Below, piece by piece: positions 63,392 to 64,000 of a stretch of 64,000 nt of DNA (position 1 is its first letter; every line of letters begins with the position of its first letter). Source of the stretch: JAKAGZ01 sp963783855 (GTDB taxonomy: Bacteria; Bacteroidota; Ignavibacteria; Ignavibacteriales; Ignavibacteriaceae); assembly GCA_963783855.1 (NCBI GenBank), contig CAWAPE010000001.1:124001-188000 (forward strand), read 5' to 3'. The notes below the pieces were generated by a model. It was given only the letters and a program-made list of their open reading frames with translations, searched no databases and was not told the DNA's origin. The position numbers and the translations under genes are program-made.

Positions 63392-64000
63392 CAGGCTCCT
63401 TTAAACAATGCAACTTCCATAGTTAATCCGGGACCAAAGGCTACGGCGCAACAATAATCTCCTTTGTCAATCTTATAATTATCTATTATCTCCTTAAGAA
63501 CAAAAAGGATGGACGCAGAGGACATATTCCCAAAATTCTTCAAAACTTTTCTCGATGGCTTCATTTTATCTTCATCTATTTTAAGTCCTTTTTGCAGAGC
63601 ATCAAGAATAGCACGACCACCGGGATGCAATGCCCAGTATTTAATTTTATCAGGTGAAATATTTTTAGCATTCAGTATTTCAATCAGTTTTGGAGCAGCA
63701 GATTCAATTATCATTTTCGGTATGTCTGATGACAGCATCATTTCAAATCCAAAATTACCGATTTTCCACCCCATCGCCCCGGCTGTATTTTCAAACAGGA
63801 CTGAATCTGTACTTACCGGTACTAATTTAGCCGGTTTATTTCTTGAAAAAAGCGCTGCCCCGCAACCGTCTGCAAAAACAGTATTTGCCAGGATATTATC
63901 CCGCGTAGGCTCAGTCTGCAGATGAAGGCTACATAATTCCACAGAAACAAGGAGTGTGTTCAAATTATTACCATTAGTGGAATTCATAGCTTCCAGAACT
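63391..64000 (-). CDS. Type III polyketide synthase, C-terminal part
   Basis: The frame is open to the right edge of the window and the protein lacks its N-terminal half; it is not a short gene. The last codons before the edge read VLEAMNSTNGNN, then LLVSVELCSLHLQ, typical of the chalcone-synthase fold. The C-terminal half carries KYWALHPGGRAILDALQKGL (catalytic His) and KNFGNMSSASILFVLKEI (catalytic Asn), and ends AVAFGPGLTMEVALFKGA. The nucleophilic Cys lies outside. Such enzymes condense malonyl-CoA onto an acyl starter to make resorcinols or pyrones. First gene of the visible operon with the methyltransferase and the flavoprotein. Confidence 0.93.
   Translation of the reverse strand, partial: VLEAMNSTNGNNLNTLLVSVELCSLHLQTEPTRDNILANTVFADGCGAALFSRNKPAKLVPVSTDSVLFENTAGAMGWKIGNFGFEMMLSSDIPKMIIESAAPKLIEILNAKNISPDKIKYWALHPGGRAILDALQKGLKIDEDKMKPSRKVLKNFGNMSSASILFVLKEIIDNYKIDKGDYCCAVAFGPGLTMEVALFKGA

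Overview
The window is a 64 kb piece of an AT-rich, Gram-negative chromosome. It most resembles the Ignavibacteria (Bacteroidota/Chlorobi side). The grounds are a protein with a type IX secretion C-terminal sorting domain beginning LNQNYPNPFNPTT (47307-48653), a GWxTD-domain protein (32963-34252), and an outer-membrane assembly toolkit (BamA-like protein, LptE, Mla transporter). This placement is an inference from family content; no rRNA gene or tRNA gene was recognised in the window.

Layout. 0-9.4 kb: a DMT exporter, a DUF4097 surface lipoprotein, a TPM protein, then a minus-strand RND efflux operon (TetR, TolC, adaptor, permease) with two copies of a probable TetR operator in front. 9.4-18.5 kb: cell-wall amidase, Trm112, DNA repair (Tag, UvrA), a guanidinium-type SMR exporter and an MlaEFD lipid transporter. 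18.7-27.2 kb: a TRAP transporter whose binding protein lies 3.6 kb from its permeases, separated by a degraded stretch with two fused gene remnants, palindromic repeats and a small membrane protein; the permeases end an operon that begins with ubiA-type, rnhB and yraN genes. 27.2-29.6 kb: a YceI/nitroreductase/pirin/MarR operon with a paired GTTnnAAC operator. 30.2-47.2 kb: a tight run of 17 minus-strand genes (MiaB, SPOR protein, MBL hydrolase, sigma-54 activator, LptE, glycosyltransferases, AAG, DUF3108, CPBP protease, zinc ribbon, CdsA, RimO, GWxTD, PfkB, BamA-like), largely envelope and tRNA/ribosome modification functions.

47.3-55 kb: an accessory-looking stretch with the sorting-domain protein, a TIGR01777 epimerase broken by three frameshifts, a DUF3788 gene with an in-frame amber codon, and an unusual AraC regulator (nickel-binding-like DUF4242 + cyclase-like domain + AraC HTH) next to an exported truncated haemoglobin and a flavin oxidase. 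55-57.3 kb: aconitase. 57.5-61.1 kb: a sigma-54 response regulator followed by a candidate enhancer, a near-consensus -24/-12 promoter and a three-gene minor-pilin-like operon; this is the most coherent under-described system in the window. 61.1-64 kb: a GroES-like gene and the end of a type III polyketide synthase/methyltransferase/flavoprotein operon that probably makes a modified phenolic or quinone-like lipid; the synthase runs off the right edge.

Several genes are broken in otherwise healthy surroundings (20.7-21.0, 29.8-30.2, 48.8-50.65 kb). Some of these could be sequencing indels, and this should be kept in mind for the frameshift calls.
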